This document shows, in pieces, positions 8,212 through 16,547 of a DNA stretch of 64,000 bases. Positions within the stretch are counted from its first letter, which is position 1, and every line of letters begins with the position of its first letter. The position numbers were made by a program, and so were the translations under genes. The notes beneath the pieces are model-generated. The model worked only from the letters and a program-made list of their open reading frames with translations, searched no databases and was not told the DNA's origin. This stretch comes from Chitinophagaceae bacterium (GTDB lineage: Bacteria > Bacteroidota > Bacteroidia > Chitinophagales > Chitinophagaceae): assembly GCA_028288585.1 (NCBI GenBank), contig JAQBNL010000068.1, forward strand, positions 1 to 64,000, written 5' to 3'.

Positions 8212-8613
8212 ATGCATAAAGGATTTATCAAGACTGCTGCCATACTCGGGTTATTATCTGTTGCATTGGGCGCTTTTGCAGCACATGCACTAAAAGAAAC
8301 CATTTCAGATTATGCAGTAACTATTTTTGAGACAGGCGTACGCTACCAGTTTTATCATGTTTTTGCTTTGCTTGCCGCAGGTATTTTGTATAAAGAGTTT
8401 CCAAATAATTTTATAAGATGGTCAGGCATATTTTTTATTGCCGGGATAATTTTATTCAGCGGCTCTTTATATTGCCTCACTTATATTAAAGGCGCAGTAA
8501 TGCCCGGCTACAATTGGATCGGCGCTATTACGCCAATCGGGGGACTATTATTCATACTTGGATGGCTGTCGTTATTTTTAGGATTATTTCAAAATAAAAA
8601 ACAAACTTCTTAA
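8212..8613 (+). CDS. DUF423 (YgdD-like) small membrane protein
   Basis: An inner-membrane protein of 133 residues with four hydrophobic segments (about 7-25, 45-60, 68-90 and 104-125). The family signature is LGLLSVALGAFAAHALK near the N-terminus, with VRYQFYHVFALL and GSLYCLTYI following. Function is not established for this family. The ATG at 8212 begins 2 nt after the aroK stop codon. A TTG six nucleotides upstream would overlap it and is less likely. Confidence 0.88.
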   Translation: MHKGFIKTAAILGLLSVALGAFAAHALKETISDYAVTIFETGVRYQFYHVFALLAAGILYKEFPNNFIRWSGIFFIAGIILFSGSLYCLTYIKGAVMPGYNWIGAITPIGGLLFILGWLSLFLGLFQNKKQTS

Positions 8614-8649
8614 AACCCTTTAAACTTCTTAAACCTCTGGAACGTTTAT

Positions 8650-8657
8650 TATCTTTG
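8650..8657 (+). promoter_or_regulatory. Candidate -7 element immediately upstream of ftsK
   Basis: TATCTTTG fits TAnnTTTG and ends 7 nt before the ftsK ATG, implying a leader of only a few nucleotides if used. The -33 position has TTCTT rather than TTTG. Confidence 0.4.
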
Positions 8658-8664
8658 CCCTAAC

Positions 8665-11124
8665 ATGCCCAACACTTCTAAAAAGAAAAAAACTAAAACT
8701 CCTGATCCTGCTAAAATGAAACCTGAAACGGTTGAAAAAGTAGTTGCTAAAGAACTATGGAGAGATGAACGTACACATAAAATTATCGGTGCATTCTTCT
8801 TATTGATCTCTTTTCTTTTATTTGTTGCCTTTACCTCCTACTTATTTACATGGCAGGAAGACCAGTCTATACTTTCGAATGGAGCAAAAATTTTATTGCC
8901 AAAAAATGATGCTCCTGCAGCTAACATGCTTGGCACTGCCGGGGCTTACTTTTCTGATGTATTTATACGGAAGGGATTTGGTATTGCTTCTTATCTTTTT
9001 TGTACACTGTTTTTTATTTTGGGCGTTAATTTATTTTTTGGCAGGCGGTTATTTTCTGTAAGCCGTAATATTAAATATGTAATAGGCGGGCTTATAATAA
9101 TTAGTGTCACTGCTTCTTTTTTAATGCAGGGCCAGGCATTTGCATGGGGTGGATCAGCCGGCGATACATTAAATAAATGGCTTCAGCAACTGATCGGCAA
9201 AGTAGGCACAGCCGCAGTTCTGCTGATAGCCGTCTTATCTTATATTATCTGGAGATTTAACCCGGTTTTTAAACTTTCTAATAAAAATAATTTAAATGAA
9301 GAGGGAGCAACCTTAATAATAGATGACTCATTTGAAACAAGGCAGGCTGATGAGAATGAATTAACATCTTTGGAAACCAACTCTCTCCAGCAAGTAAGCA
9401 ATCAAATGATAGCTCCTAAAGAAGAGCCTATTCCAAACTTTGATCTGCAGTTAATTGAGAAGGAAGAGGCAGTCCATAGTCCACTGTCCACTATTGACAG
9501 CAAACCAATTGAGGAAAAACCTGTTCCCGATATTCCAAAGAGTAATCTTGAATTAGAAATAAAAAGTGTTCCTGAAAAAATTGTTGAAGAAATAACTCCC
9601 GCTACTAGAATAGAAACTTTAAAACCTTATGATCCTGTTCTTGACCTGAGAGATTATAAATATCCAAAACTGGATCTTTTAGAAACCCATGGCAGCGAAC
9701 AAATTGTAAGAGATCCTGCAGAGCTGGAAACCAATAAAAACCAGATCATTAAAACATTACAAAATTATGATATTGAGATAGAGAAAATTATGGCTACTGT
9801 GGGGCCTACAGTTACCTTGTATGAAATAGTTCCTAAGCCCGGCGTTCGCATATCAAGAATAAAAAACTTAGAAGATGATATTGCGCTAAGCCTTGCTGCG
9901 CTTGGCATACGCATCATTGCACCAATACCCGGTAAGGGAACAATTGGTATTGAAGTACCCAATGTGCGCAAAACGGTGGTAAGCATGAAAACGTTATTAA
10001 ACTCAGAGAAATTCCAACATAATAATTTTTCTCTTCCTATAGCTATTGGTAAAAAAATTGATAACGATAATTTTATTGTTGATCTTACCAGTATGCCGCA
10101 TCTTTTAATGGCAGGTGCAACAGGGCAGGGAAAATCAGTGGGGCTGAATGCAATTCTTGTTTCGCTGTTGTATAAAAAACATCCATCACAATTAAAGTTT
10201 GTTTTAATTGACCCCAAAAAAGTTGAGTTAAGTATTTATAGCAAGATCCAAAATCATTTTTTGGCAAAACTTCCGGGCGAAGAAGATGCGATAATTACCG
10301 ATACAAAAAAAGTAATTCATACACTCAATGCATTATGCATTGAAATGGATAACCGTTACGATCTTTTAAAAGAAGCAGGCACACGAAACATAAGAGAGTA
10401 CAATGAAAAATTTGTTAGCAGGAAATTAAATCCTGAAAAAGGTCATCAATATTTACCATTTATTGTTTTGGTAATTGATGAATTCGCCGACCTTATTATG
10501 ACAGCAGGTAAAGAAGTGGAAATGCCGCTTGCCCGCCTGGCACAGCTGGCAAGAGCAATTGGTATCCATTTAATAATTGCAACACAACGACCGTCAGTAA
10601 ATATTATTACAGGAACTATTAAAGCAAACTTTCCTGCAAGAATTGCTTTTAAAGTGAGCAGTAAAATAGACAGCCGTACAATTTTGGATGTTGGCGGAGC
10701 TGAACAATTAATTGGTAAAGGTGATATGCTTATCAGTTATAACGGAGAATTAACCCGTTTACAATGTGCTTTTGTTGATACACCTGAAGTGGATAAAATT
10801 ACAGAGTTTATTGGTGATCAGCGTGGTTACCCGCAGGCATTTTTATTGCCCGAATATGTGGATGAAAAAGAACTGGAAGCAAAGGGATTTGACCTTAACG
10901 ATAAAGACCCCTTATTTGATGATGCTGCAAGGCTTATAGTTGCCAGCCAGGTAGGCAGCACTTCATTACTCCAACGTAGAATGAAGCTGGGTTACAACCG
11001 TGCCGGCCGCTTAATGGATCAATTGGAGGCTGCCGGAGTGGTAGGCCAAAACCAGGGCAGTAAAGCAAGAGACGTTCTTATTAAAACTGAAAGTGAGTTA
11101 CAGCAGTATTTGAATGGCGGATAA
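8665..11124 (+). CDS. ftsK: DNA translocase FtsK
   Basis: This septal DNA pump couples chromosome dimer resolution and segregation to division. The 819 residues comprise a basic N-terminus, four hydrophobic segments at about residues 35-190, an acidic variable linker (about 205-330), the alpha/beta motor domain, and a C-terminal gamma winged helix (RRMKLGYNRAGRLMDQLEAAGVVG) that reads KOPS-type sites. Walker A is GATGQGKS (484-491) and Walker B is VIDEFADL (about 602-609), with IATQRPSVNIITG downstream. The linker includes a VHSPLSTIDS segment encoded by CAGTCCATAGTCCACTGTCC-like DNA that looks repeat-derived. It may have its own promoter 8 nt upstream. Confidence 0.96.
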   Translation: MPNTSKKKKTKTPDPAKMKPETVEKVVAKELWRDERTHKIIGAFFLLISFLLFVAFTSYLFTWQEDQSILSNGAKILLPKNDAPAANMLGTAGAYFSDVFIRKGFGIASYLFCTLFFILGVNLFFGRRLFSVSRNIKYVIGGLIIISVTASFLMQGQAFAWGGSAGDTLNKWLQQLIGKVGTAAVLLIAVLSYIIWRFNPVFKLSNKNNLNEEGATLIIDDSFETRQADENELTSLETNSLQQVSNQMIAPKEEPIPNFDLQLIEKEEAVHSPLSTIDSKPIEEKPVPDIPKSNLELEIKSVPEKIVEEITPATRIETLKPYDPVLDLRDYKYPKLDLLETHGSEQIVRDPAELETNKNQIIKTLQNYDIEIEKIMATVGPTVTLYEIVPKPGVRISRIKNLEDDIALSLAALGIRIIAPIPGKGTIGIEVPNVRKTVVSMKTLLNSEKFQHNNFSLPIAIGKKIDNDNFIVDLTSMPHLLMAGATGQGKSVGLNAILVSLLYKKHPSQLKFVLIDPKKVELSIYSKIQNHFLAKLPGEEDAIITDTKKVIHTLNALCIEMDNRYDLLKEAGTRNIREYNEKFVSRKLNPEKGHQYLPFIVLVIDEFADLIMTAGKEVEMPLARLAQLARAIGIHLIIATQRPSVNIITGTIKANFPARIAFKVSSKIDSRTILDVGGAEQLIGKGDMLISYNGELTRLQCAFVDTPEVDKITEFIGDQRGYPQAFLLPEYVDEKELEAKGFDLNDKDPLFDDAARLIVASQVGSTSLLQRRMKLGYNRAGRLMDQLEAAGVVGQNQGSKARDVLIKTESELQQYLNGG

Positions 11125-11237
11125 TATCTAGGATTTATTTCATTTATAGGGTATTAATTTTCTGCCCAAAAACATCCTTATTAATTATTTTACGTACTAT
11201 CTTAAATATGGTAACTTTATTACCATGATTGCCGGTT

Positions 11238-13403
11238 ATGAGATACATCGATAAATTATGCTTTCTTCTGCTTTGCTTTATTACTTTAGCTGCTAACAGT
11301 CAGACTTGCCCGCCGAATATTGGTTTTGAATCAGGAACTTTTAATAACTGGGATTGCTATTTCGGAACAATCTCAAGAAGTGGTGCTTTGGATCTGGTTC
11401 CCACTCCTCCAATTGACAACAGGCATACCATTATTACAAATTCTTACCCGCAGGCCCTTGATCCCTATGGCGGCTTCCCCGTAAACTGCCCAAATGGAAG
11501 TGGCTACTCAATCCGTTTGGGAAATTCAATAGCAGGCGGGCAGGCAGAAGGCGTAAGCTATACTTTTAATATCCCCTCAAATCAAAATGATTATAGTATT
11601 CTTTATAATTATGCAGTAGTTTTTCAAAACCCTGCACATCAAAAATGGGAACAACCACGGTTTACTTCTAAAATTTATAATGTAACTGATAATAAATACA
11701 TTGAATGTGGTTCATTTGAATTCGCAGCTTCATCCAATTTACCTGGTTTTAAATTATCGATTTATGGCAATAATGTTTTTTATAAGCCATGGGCTCCGGT
11801 TACTGTAAACCTATCGGGTTTGGCGGGAAAAACTGTTCGCCTGGAATTTACAACTAATGATTGCGCCTTCACACAACATTTTGGATATGCTTACCTGGAT
11901 GTTAACCAGGATTGTTCATCATCACCTATATCAGGTAATACCTATTGCGGGCAGGCACAATCAGTTATTCTTACAGCGCCGTATGGGTTTGCCACTTATA
12001 GTTGGTATACATCTGATTTTTCACAATTACTGGGCAATCAAAATATACTAACAATATCACCCGCCCCGTCGGCTAATACTACCTATGCATTAGCAGTAAC
12101 TCCATACGACGGGTTAGGTTGCGAGGATACTTTATATAGTACAATTCATGTATCCACCGAACCCTTTAAACTAAATGTACTGGATGAAATTACCGGCTGC
12201 TCTACAGGAGTTGATTTAACATCCCCGGCAATTACTGCCGGTAGTACTCCCGGCTTAACCTTTACATATTATACTGATCTTAATCAAATTAATTATGTGC
12301 CTATTCCATCTAAAGTAACAGTAAGTGGAATATATTATATCAAGGGAGTGAATAACACAGGATGCAATGATATAAAGCCAATAATAGTAACTGTAAAAGA
12401 GCCTCCAAATTTAATTATTACAGATCCTGCAGGTGTATGTGTCCCTCAAAAAATTGATATAACCGATCCTTCAGTTACTGCTGGAAGTGAGGCAGGGTTA
12501 GTATTAAGTTACTGGAAAGATTTAGGAGCTACCGTCCCTTTACCAAATCCAAATGCAATTAATACAGGTGGAATATATTATATCATGGGTGTTAAAAATG
12601 GGGGGTGTGGCGCTGTTAAAGCGGTGAATGTTAAGATTGGTGAAATTCCAAATATTGTAATTCATGATCCTACAAGCTGCGGAAAAGTTAACCTTATGAA
12701 TGCTGAGATTATCACAAGCAACATGCCCGATATTGATTATACGTATTGGACGGATGCGGCAACTACGGTGAGTGTTACAGACCCAGGTAATATTACTGTA
12801 AGTGGTATATATTATATCAAGGCATCTGCAAGTTCTGGCTGTTCAATCATTCGCCCGGTGTCAGTAACAGTAAATCCATTTCCTGATTTTACAGTTACAG
12901 ATCCGGCACCAGTTGTATATCCCGCAATCACAGTAGATCTTACTTCAGCTGTTAATCAAAATACTGGCTTAACTTATACTTATTGGATAGATAGTTTAAC
13001 AAGAAAGCCAGTTACTAATCCAAAAGCAGTTAGTAAAAGAGGAAGGTATTTTATCAGGGGTACTAATGAATTTGGATGTGCTGTAATAAAAGCTGTAAAT
13101 GCCGTTATTATTCCGCCGCCGGAACCAATAGTATATGTGCCTACTGCATTTACACCCAATAATGATGGATTAAATGATGTTTTCAGAATTAAAATTATTG
13201 GCGAAATTGCTGTTAATCATTTAAGGGTGTATAACCGGTGGGGACTTCTTGTATACGATGATCCAAATTTAAGCCACAACTGGAATGGAAAATTAAAAGG
13301 TATAGAGTTGCCTGTTGGGGTTTATGTATGGGTATTAGATGGTATGGACACGTATTACAAAAAATATTTTACACACAAAGGCTTACTTACTTTAGTAAGA
13401 TAA
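11238..13403 (+). CDS. Large secreted protein with type B gliding-motility C-terminal (T9SS) domain
   Basis: The protein has about 721 residues from the ATG at 11238; a TTG at 11229 is the alternative. A signal peptide (MRYIDKLCFLLLCF..., cleavage near NSQ) leads into an N-terminal beta-sandwich of about 210 residues. Several imperfect repeats of about 80 residues follow, each built on D-P..V-T-A-G-S..G-L..Y-W-x-D...G-I-Y-Y-I-K-G..GC (about residues 310-630). The last 90 residues, starting YVPTAFTPNNDGLNDVF with VYNRWGLLVY and ending KGLLTLVR, are the CHU_C gliding motility-associated sorting domain recognised by the type IX system. It is probably a surface adhesin or matrix protein. Its stop codon abuts the rsmI stop codon directly, with no spacer. 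Confidence 0.9.
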   Translation: MRYIDKLCFLLLCFITLAANSQTCPPNIGFESGTFNNWDCYFGTISRSGALDLVPTPPIDNRHTIITNSYPQALDPYGGFPVNCPNGSGYSIRLGNSIAGGQAEGVSYTFNIPSNQNDYSILYNYAVVFQNPAHQKWEQPRFTSKIYNVTDNKYIECGSFEFAASSNLPGFKLSIYGNNVFYKPWAPVTVNLSGLAGKTVRLEFTTNDCAFTQHFGYAYLDVNQDCSSSPISGNTYCGQAQSVILTAPYGFATYSWYTSDFSQLLGNQNILTISPAPSANTTYALAVTPYDGLGCEDTLYSTIHVSTEPFKLNVLDEITGCSTGVDLTSPAITAGSTPGLTFTYYTDLNQINYVPIPSKVTVSGIYYIKGVNNTGCNDIKPIIVTVKEPPNLIITDPAGVCVPQKIDITDPSVTAGSEAGLVLSYWKDLGATVPLPNPNAINTGGIYYIMGVKNGGCGAVKAVNVKIGEIPNIVIHDPTSCGKVNLMNAEIITSNMPDIDYTYWTDAATTVSVTDPGNITVSGIYYIKASASSGCSIIRPVSVTVNPFPDFTVTDPAPVVYPAITVDLTSAVNQNTGLTYTYWIDSLTRKPVTNPKAVSKRGRYFIRGTNEFGCAVIKAVNAVIIPPPEPIVYVPTAFTPNNDGLNDVFRIKIIGEIAVNHLRVYNRWGLLVYDDPNLSHNWNGKLKGIELPVGVYVWVLDGMDTYYKKYFTHKGLLTLVR

Positions 13404-14069
13404 TTATTCTATTCCCTGTACTACAATTACAATTTCTCCTTTAACGGTTTTTTGTTTAAAGTAATTACACACTTCCTGTAAAGTTCCGCGTTTATTTTCT
13501 TCAAACATTTTAGTCAGCTCCCTGCTAACACAGCATTGCCGGGTTGCGCCAAAATATTGTATACAATCTTCTAAAGTTTTTACCAGCCGCATGGGTGATT
13601 CATAAAACACCATTGTTCTTTCTTCAGTTGCAAGTTGCTTCATCAATGTTTGCCTTCCCTTTTTTTGCGGAAGAAATCCTTCAAATACAAACTTGTTTAT
13701 AGGCAACCCGCTGTTTACCAGCGCAGGCACAAATGCAGTAGCGCCAGGCAGGCATTCAACTTTAATATTATTCTTTAAGCATTCTCTTACCAGTAAAAAA
13801 GCGGGATCACTAATGCCCGGCGTTCCTGCATCTGTTAACAGGGCCATTATTTTTCCCCCGTTCATTTGATCTACCAAATGCTGTAACACTTTATGCTCAT
13901 TATGCTGGTGATAAGGAGTAACCGGTTTTTCAATATTATAATTGCGTAACAAAACAGATGAAGTTCTTGTATCTTCTGCTAAAATAAGATCAACCGTTTT
14001 TAAAATATCAACAGCCCTGAAAGTTATATCAGCAAGATTACCGATAGGAGAAGGAACTAAATAAAGCAT
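13404..14069 (-). CDS. rsmI: 16S rRNA (cytidine1402-2'-O)-methyltransferase
   Basis: It methylates the ribose of C1402 in the 16S decoding centre using S-adenosylmethionine. Landmarks are MLYLVPSPIGNLADITFRA at the start, LAEDTRTSSVLLRNY, the SAM-pocket segment LTDAGTPGISDPAF (about residues 80-93), LPGATAFVPALVNSGL and FVFEGFLPQKKGR. At 221 residues it is shorter than the E. coli enzyme (286) because the C-terminal region is reduced, as is common in Bacteroidota. It is the last gene of a minus-strand string pepP-pssA-purS-rsmI and begins 1 nt after purS. Confidence 0.94.
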   Translation of the reverse strand: MLYLVPSPIGNLADITFRAVDILKTVDLILAEDTRTSSVLLRNYNIEKPVTPYHQHNEHKVLQHLVDQMNGGKIMALLTDAGTPGISDPAFLLVRECLKNNIKVECLPGATAFVPALVNSGLPINKFVFEGFLPQKKGRQTLMKQLATEERTMVFYESPMRLVKTLEDCIQYFGATRQCCVSRELTKMFEENKRGTLQEVCNYFKQKTVKGEIVIVVQGIE

Positions 14070-14070
14070 A

Positions 14071-14316
14071 TTAAATGATGTGAACTGAATATTCTTCCAT
14101 CACTGGGTTGGCAAGCAATTTCTTCGCTGCATCTTCTGCAATTAAAGCTGCTTCTTCTTTTGATGGAGCTTCTATTTGTAAATTAATGTGCTTACCAATT
14201 CTTACATCATTTACATTTTGTAAACCAAGATTTTTTAAACCGTCTGATACCGCCTTTCCCTGCGGATCCAATAGTTCTTTTAATGGCATTACTTTTACTT
14301 CAGCCGAAAATATCAT
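14071..14316 (-). CDS. purS: Phosphoribosylformylglycinamidine synthase subunit PurS
   Basis: This small structural subunit of FGAM synthase (with PurL and PurQ) helps channel ammonia during purine synthesis. The 81 residues show the family pattern FSAEVKVMPLKELLDPQGKAVSDGLKNLG and VNDVRIGKHINLQI, ending NPVMEEYSVHI. PurL and PurQ are not adjacent here. It overlaps pssA by 4 nt and is followed after 1 nt by rsmI, so it is probably co-transcribed with both. Confidence 0.93.
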   Translation of the reverse strand: MIFSAEVKVMPLKELLDPQGKAVSDGLKNLGLQNVNDVRIGKHINLQIEAPSKEEAALIAEDAAKKLLANPVMEEYSVHII

Positions 14317-15086
14317 GTGAGTTTATTTTTATAAATGAGAGATAATATAATGTAACCAATAAATATAACAGGCACTGCAATCCATTGTAAAAAAACAGCG
14401 CTGATAACTGCACCCACAATTAATATAACCTTAGGCAGATTATTTTTAATGCTATAGTCTTTAAATTTCATTCCCATAAAAGGAATATTGCTGACCATTA
14501 AATAACTCAACAATATTATTAATACATATAGTGTCCATTTATTTATTAAAAGATTTCCAATGCCCAATGTGGCTGCATTAAAATGTAATATCAAAGGAAA
14601 GGAGGCTATCAATAATCCTACAGGTGGAGTTGGCAGCCCTTTGAAATTATAAGATTGTGTTTCATCTAAATTAAATTTAGCCAACCGGTAAGCCGCTGCA
14701 CAACTCAAAATAAATGCGGGCATTAACCATATCATTGAAACTTCCAGGCCATTTTCTTCTCTTGCAAAACTAAACCGGAGCAATTGGTATAAAATGGCTG
14801 CAGGAGCAACGCCAAAACTTACTATATCTGCCAAGGAATCCAATTGTTTTCCCATGGATGATGTTGCATGCAAAAGACGGGCAACAAACCCATCTAAAAA
14901 ATCTATGATGGCGGCAATGCCAATAAAGATGGCAGCCCATGTTAATTTTTCGGGAATGTTGAAACTGCTGCCACTAAATTCATCATTCACATAAATTATT
15001 ACTGATTCAGTTTGCAATGCAAATACGATTGCAATGCATCCAAAAAATAAATTCAGAAGCGTAATGAGGTTAGGGATTTGTTTCAT
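14313..15086 (-). CDS. pssA: CDP-diacylglycerol-serine O-phosphatidyltransferase
   Basis: This integral membrane enzyme makes phosphatidylserine, the precursor of phosphatidylethanolamine. The CDP-alcohol phosphotransferase motif D-G-x2-A-R-x8-G-x3-D-x3-D is visible as DGFVARLLHATSSMGKQLDSLAD (about residues 65-87). Around it are seven or so hydrophobic segments. The start MKQIPNLITLLNLFFGC is typical of the family (257 residues, normal length). The ATG overlaps the pepP stop by 4 nt and the gene's end overlaps purS by 4 nt. Confidence 0.94.
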   Translation of the reverse strand: MKQIPNLITLLNLFFGCIAIVFALQTESVIIYVNDEFSGSSFNIPEKLTWAAIFIGIAAIIDFLDGFVARLLHATSSMGKQLDSLADIVSFGVAPAAILYQLLRFSFAREENGLEVSMIWLMPAFILSCAAAYRLAKFNLDETQSYNFKGLPTPPVGLLIASFPLILHFNAATLGIGNLLINKWTLYVLIILLSYLMVSNIPFMGMKFKDYSIKNNLPKVILIVGAVISAVFLQWIAVPVIFIGYIILSLIYKNKLT

Positions 15087-16384
15087 GCAGTAACCGGGCT
15101 TTTCATTAACGATTCGATATCTTCAGCAGTTATAGGAATATTTTTCATCAGGTCTTTATTACCATGTCGGGTTATCCAGAAATTATTTTCAATTCTTATT
15201 CCCATTCTTTCTTCTTCTATATAAATACCGGGCTCAACTGTAAATACCATTCCTGCTTTTATTGGTTCCGTTCTTGTACCCAGGTCATGCACATCTATAC
15301 CAAGATGATGAGAAATACCATGGTATAAATATTTCCTGTAAGCCCTGTTCTCAGGGTCTTCGTTTTTTACTTCTGATTTTCTCAGCAATCCTATTTTTTG
15401 AAATACAACGGTAGCCTCATCCCCCACTTTTTCCGTGTAATCAATAATACTTATACCTGGCTTTAAAATACTGGCGGCATATTGATGCAAATGCAAACAT
15501 GCATTGTAAACAGTTTTTTGCCTGCGCCCAAATTTTCCGCTAACAGGAACTGTTCGTGTAAGATCAGCAGCATAGTTACCGTAGCTGGCGCCAAAATCCA
15601 TCAATAACAATTCTCCATCTTTACATTCCTGGTTATTGCTTACATAATGTAATGTTCGTGCCCTGTCGCCACTGGCAATGATACTTCCATATGCAGGACC
15701 CGCAGCTCTCTGCGATAAAAAGGAATGATATATCTCCGCTTCAATCTCATGTTCCCAAACGCCCGGCTTAATAAATTGCAAAAGCCTTCTGAAAGCAACA
15801 TCTGTAATATCAATAGCCTTTTGCATTACTTCAATTTCAAGAGGAGTTTTAATTGCCCTTAATTCTTTTAAAATTTTTGCACTGCGACTGTAATTATGGG
15901 CGGGGTAGTGCTTACGCATTTCCTTTGCAAACCTGTAATCCCTTACAGGAACAAGATTGGCTTTGCGATCATTTTCATTTGTATTTAAATAAATTGTATC
16001 AGCCAAATGTATCCATGGCTGCAACATTCCATCCAATACATCTAACCAACCAACTGTTTTTATCCCTGAAATATTTTGTCCTTCCGATGCTGTTAATCTA
16101 TGCCCGTCCCACTTTTCTTTTAATTCATTTGGCCGAACCAATACTAATACTTCCCTGTATTTTGGATCGGGATTATCCGGGAATAATACCAGCATCGTTT
16201 CTTCCTGTTCAATGCCTGTAAGCCAAAACAGGTCAGAGTTTTGTTTAAACGGATATAAAGCATCCCCGTTCATTGGCAATTCATCATTGCTGTTAAATAT
16301 GGCAATGGAATTTTTCTCCATTTTATCAGTGAACCTTTTACGATTCTGAATAAATATATCAGGATTGAGTGGAAGATATTTCAT
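15083..16384 (-). CDS. pepP: Xaa-Pro aminopeptidase (aminopeptidase P)
   Basis: This dimetal peptidase releases N-terminal residues preceding proline. The N-terminal AMP_N domain (about residues 1-140, with NSDLFWLTGIEQEETMLVLFP) is followed by the M24 pita-bread domain. All metal ligands are visible: Asp in LLMDFGASYGNYAADLTRTV (both Asp), His in HGISHHLGIDVHD, Glu in FTVEPGIYIEEE and Glu in GIRIENNFWIT. The protein has 433 residues from the ATG at 16384; a start 6 nt upstream is also in frame. It is the first gene of the minus-strand string and is divergent from pckA. Confidence 0.94.
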   Translation of the reverse strand: MKYLPLNPDIFIQNRKRFTDKMEKNSIAIFNSNDELPMNGDALYPFKQNSDLFWLTGIEQEETMLVLFPDNPDPKYREVLVLVRPNELKEKWDGHRLTASEGQNISGIKTVGWLDVLDGMLQPWIHLADTIYLNTNENDRKANLVPVRDYRFAKEMRKHYPAHNYSRSAKILKELRAIKTPLEIEVMQKAIDITDVAFRRLLQFIKPGVWEHEIEAEIYHSFLSQRAAGPAYGSIIASGDRARTLHYVSNNQECKDGELLLMDFGASYGNYAADLTRTVPVSGKFGRRQKTVYNACLHLHQYAASILKPGISIIDYTEKVGDEATVVFQKIGLLRKSEVKNEDPENRAYRKYLYHGISHHLGIDVHDLGTRTEPIKAGMVFTVEPGIYIEEERMGIRIENNFWITRHGNKDLMKNIPITAEDIESLMKSPVTA

Positions 16385-16493
16385 TTGCAAGAAGTTTATG
16401 CTGCAATATACAAAGCCCTGTTTTAAATGTACATCTTAGTATTAAACATACAAAAAAGTGTAATTAATACACACCAAAAAACTTAAAAAAAGC

Positions 16494-16545
16494 ATTGCCG
16501 TAAAGCAATCGTCTTCTACCTTTACAACCTCAACAAACGATTGCT
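16494..16545 (+). promoter_or_regulatory. pckA leader: nested inverted repeats around a -7-like element
   Basis: AGCAATCGT (16504-16512) is perfectly inverted as ACGATTGCT (16537-16545), two nucleotides before the pckA ATG. Upstream ATTGC (16494-16498) could instead pair with GCAAT (16505-16509), giving mutually exclusive hairpins. TACCTTTA at 16517-16524, close to TAnnTTTG, lies in the loop. This could be an operator or an RNA switch-like leader; which it is cannot be told from the sequence alone. Confidence 0.45.
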
Positions 16546-16547
16546 AT

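Noticed and set aside
9765-10217. Open frame of 150 codons on the minus strand
   Set aside because: Antisense to the FtsK motor domain; no family features.
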